Program-made: the position numbers and the translations under genes
Shown: piece by piece, positions 62,916-64,000 of the stretch
Position numbering within the stretch: the stretch's first letter is position 1
How the letters are laid out: the number at the start of each line of letters is the position of its first letter
DNA from: Fimenecus sp045593555
GTDB taxonomy: Bacteria > Bacillota > Clostridia > Oscillospirales > Acutalibacteraceae
NCBI GenBank assembly: GCA_045593555.1
Contig: JAZNWU010000027.1
Location: 13,813 to 77,812, forward strand
Reading direction: 5' to 3'
DNA length: 64,000 nt
The notes under the pieces: generated by a model
Seen by the model: the letters and a program-made list of their open reading frames with translations, nothing else
The model's database searches: none
What the model was told of the DNA's origin: nothing

Positions 62916-63632
62916 TTATTTTTCTTCATAAAGAAAAGCAAAATCACCTATTTTAATAACATCACCGTCATAAAGTGGTGTAACTCTGTTTATAACATCA
63001 CCATTAAGTGTTGTTTTTGTTACGGTTCCATAGTTTTCAATATACCATTTGCCGTTTGACTTGATAATTTCTGCCTGATTTCGTGATACATAAGGTGCAG
63101 AAATTTCAATATTACTGCCTTTTTGTCTGCCAATGGTAATATAATCACCGTCAAGCTGAAATTCGCTTCCGTCAACAATATTCACAAGTTTTGAACAAAC
63201 TTGTTTTTTCTCTTTCTTATGGGAATAATCGTTATTGGCATCGTTGCCGATATAAAATTTCATAATCGCAGTGCCAAATGCAACTATATCCCCATCAGAA
63301 AGTTTAGATTGTTTCTCAATTTTAGTTTCATTTACGTGAACACCCGATTTTGACTCTGTATCAAAAACATAAAAACCATCTTTTCGCAACGCTACAACAG
63401 CATGAAATCGAGAAACAGTAGAATTAGTAAAAACAACATCACAAAGCTTACTTCTGCCAATAGATGTTTCATAACAAGTTATTGGATATTGCTTGTCACT
63501 TGCCATATCCACAAGCACAGCATATACCTTTTTGTCAGGACGCAAACGGATAAGCGACCAGACACAGTTAAGAATTACTGCAATTGCAAGAAAACAAAGT
63601 ACATATCGCAAAATGTATTCAAGTGCTTCCAT
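62916..63632 (-). CDS. Membrane protein with two FHA domains
   Basis: A 238-residue protein with one N-terminal membrane helix (about 5-26) and two phosphothreonine-binding FHA domains. The first spans about 50-120 (TSIGRSKLCDVVFTNSTVSRFHAVV) and the second about 155-235 (ITIGRQKGSNIEISAPYVSRNQAEI); both keep the GR, SR and (H/N)xE-type core residues. FHA proteins next to rodA-pbpA are known in Actinobacteria, where they respond to Ser/Thr kinases. No kinase gene is in the window. AAGGAGGGAC lies before the ATG. First gene of the FHA-SEDS-PBP operon. Confidence 0.9.
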   Translation of the reverse strand: MEALEYILRYVLCFLAIAVILNCVWSLIRLRPDKKVYAVLVDMASDKQYPITCYETSIGRSKLCDVVFTNSTVSRFHAVVALRKDGFYVFDTESKSGVHVNETKIEKQSKLSDGDIVAFGTAIMKFYIGNDANNDYSHKKEKKQVCSKLVNIVDGSEFQLDGDYITIGRQKGSNIEISAPYVSRNQAEIIKSNGKWYIENYGTVTKTTLNGDVINRVTPLYDGDVIKIGDFAFLYEEK

Positions 63633-63651
63633 TCTTGTCCCTCCTTATAAA

Positions 63652-63742
63652 GTGAAATCTGACTTGTCGTCAGGTGAAATATTGCTGAAGCATTGTGAAA
63701 TATCCGCTACGCAGATGTGAAATTTTGCATTTACATGCAAAT
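63652..63742. repeat. Phased array of four GTGAAAT boxes separated by mini-hairpins
   Basis: GTGAAAT occurs at 63652, 63674, 63695 and 63717 (periods 22, 21, 22). The interval after each box is itself a small palindrome: CTGAC..GTCAG, TGCT..AGCA, ATC-GC..GC-GAT and TTTGCAT..ATGCAAA. It lies between the promoter and the ribosome site of the FHA gene, so it would be transcribed as leader. Confidence 0.7.
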
Positions 63743-63783
63743 GATAAACGGATAAGTATAGTATTACCAATTTTATACTATTA

Positions 63784-63812
63784 GGATAACTTTAAAATTT
63801 TTTCTTGTCAAC
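63784..63812 (-). promoter_or_regulatory. Candidate promoter of the FHA-SEDS-PBP operon
   Basis: Minus strand perfect TTGACA (63812-63807), 17 bases, TATCCT (63789-63784). The leader would be about 145 bases and contain the GTGAAAT array. Confidence 0.55.
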
Positions 63813-63853
63813 AAAATGTTAAAAAAGTAATAAAAAATTAATATTTAAGCAAT

Positions 63854-64000
63854 AAATCAGAGTTTGTCGAGGTGTTGCCTTCCCCTTGAGGGGAAGGTGT
63901 CACCGTAGGTGACGGATGAGGTGGAAAGGTGAAATGTTATATTTATTAACGGTTGCTATCGCAATCTACACCTCATCAGTCTGCTTCGCAGACAGCTTCT
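63854..64000. repeat. Palindromic MITE-like repeat cut by the right window edge
   Basis: A chain of hairpins: CCTTCCCC-TTGA-GGGGAAGG, GTCACC-GTA-GGTGAC, GGTTGC-TATC-GCAA and GTCTGC-TTC-GCAGAC. GATGAGGTG near 63926 is inverted as CACCTCATC near 63972, so the element folds around a centre at about 63950. The remainder of the right arm should repeat the left arm in inverse after the edge. The 'CCTTCCCCTTGAGGGGAAGG .. GACGGATGAGGTG' type is familiar from Clostridia intergenic regions. Confidence 0.6.

Noticed and set aside
63652..63742. CRISPR-like array
   Set aside because: Repeats are only seven bases, and the inserts are palindromes of 14-18 bases rather than unique spacers; no cas gene is present.

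Overview
The window reads as chromosome from a low-GC, Gram-positive anaerobe of the class Clostridia, most like Oscillospiraceae/Ruminococcaceae. This rests on AT-rich protein coding, strong AGGAGG-type ribosome sites, the mreBCD/PBP2 and SEDS/PBP sets, a SpoVT/AbrB-type regulator, a cysteine-rich coat-like protein behind a mother-cell sigma-type promoter, secreted cohesin/Ig-like proteins, and several small intergenic repeat families I recognise from such genomes. No phage, plasmid, CRISPR or tRNA gene was found. There are 55 protein genes (one cut by the left edge) and one 5S rRNA.

Layout. 1-11.4 kb (minus strand): a truncated secreted metallophosphoesterase, an rRNA uracil methyltransferase, a split chromate-type transporter, a cyclase-family hydrolase and proS. 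They are followed by an operon of two M42 aminopeptidases, an acetyltransferase, a methionine-gamma-lyase-family PLP enzyme, a phosphohexomutase and an acyl carrier protein. 11.6-20.6 kb: galK with a VTT-domain membrane protein, a divergent D-2-hydroxyacid dehydrogenase, a MATE transporter, a compact PqqD / HPr-kinase-like / ABC exporter cassette, and a LysM-G5-M23 wall hydrolase. 20.8-25.7 kb (plus strand): a glycerophosphodiesterase, gltX, glnS and a small membrane protein. 25.9-34.9 kb: a zinc-ribbon membrane protein, prfB, proB-proA with a surface-type protein, the coat-like gene on the plus strand, and rpsO-pnp. 35-42.4 kb: mreB-mreC-mreD-PBP2, a solitary 5S rRNA and a large acidic membrane protein. 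42.5-50.7 kb: a glycoside-use cluster (GH36, GH4, PfkB kinase, MATE, FGGY kinase) with a divergent GH43. 50.9-53.6 kb: two glycosyltransferases and an AbrB-type regulator. 53.8-60.2 kb (plus strand): aminotransferase-rsmA-TSCPD-cca, then a secreted cohesin-like protein and a surface amidase. 60.3-63.6 kb: FHA, rodA/ftsW-like and PBP genes. A repeat-rich tail follows.

The genes fall into a few working groups. One is translation and RNA turnover: proS, gltX, glnS, prfB, rpsO, pnp, rsmA, cca, rlmD-like, 5S. Another is wall growth: mreBCD, two class B PBPs, a SEDS protein, an M23 hydrolase and an FHA protein. A third is plant-type glycoside use, in which galactose freed by the GH36 enzyme could feed GalK.

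The most interesting signals are regulatory RNAs and small repeats. The rpsO leader carries a promoter and an anti-Shine-Dalgarno segment with two mutually exclusive partners. The pnp leader folds into a long near-continuous hairpin that resembles an RNase III substrate. The 5S gene stands alone with its own promoter and terminator. A phased array of four GTGAAAT boxes separated by tiny hairpins sits in the leader of the FHA-rodA-PBP operon. The PqqD/HprK-like/ABC cassette, which has no visible precursor peptide or maturase, is the best protein-level candidate for something undescribed.
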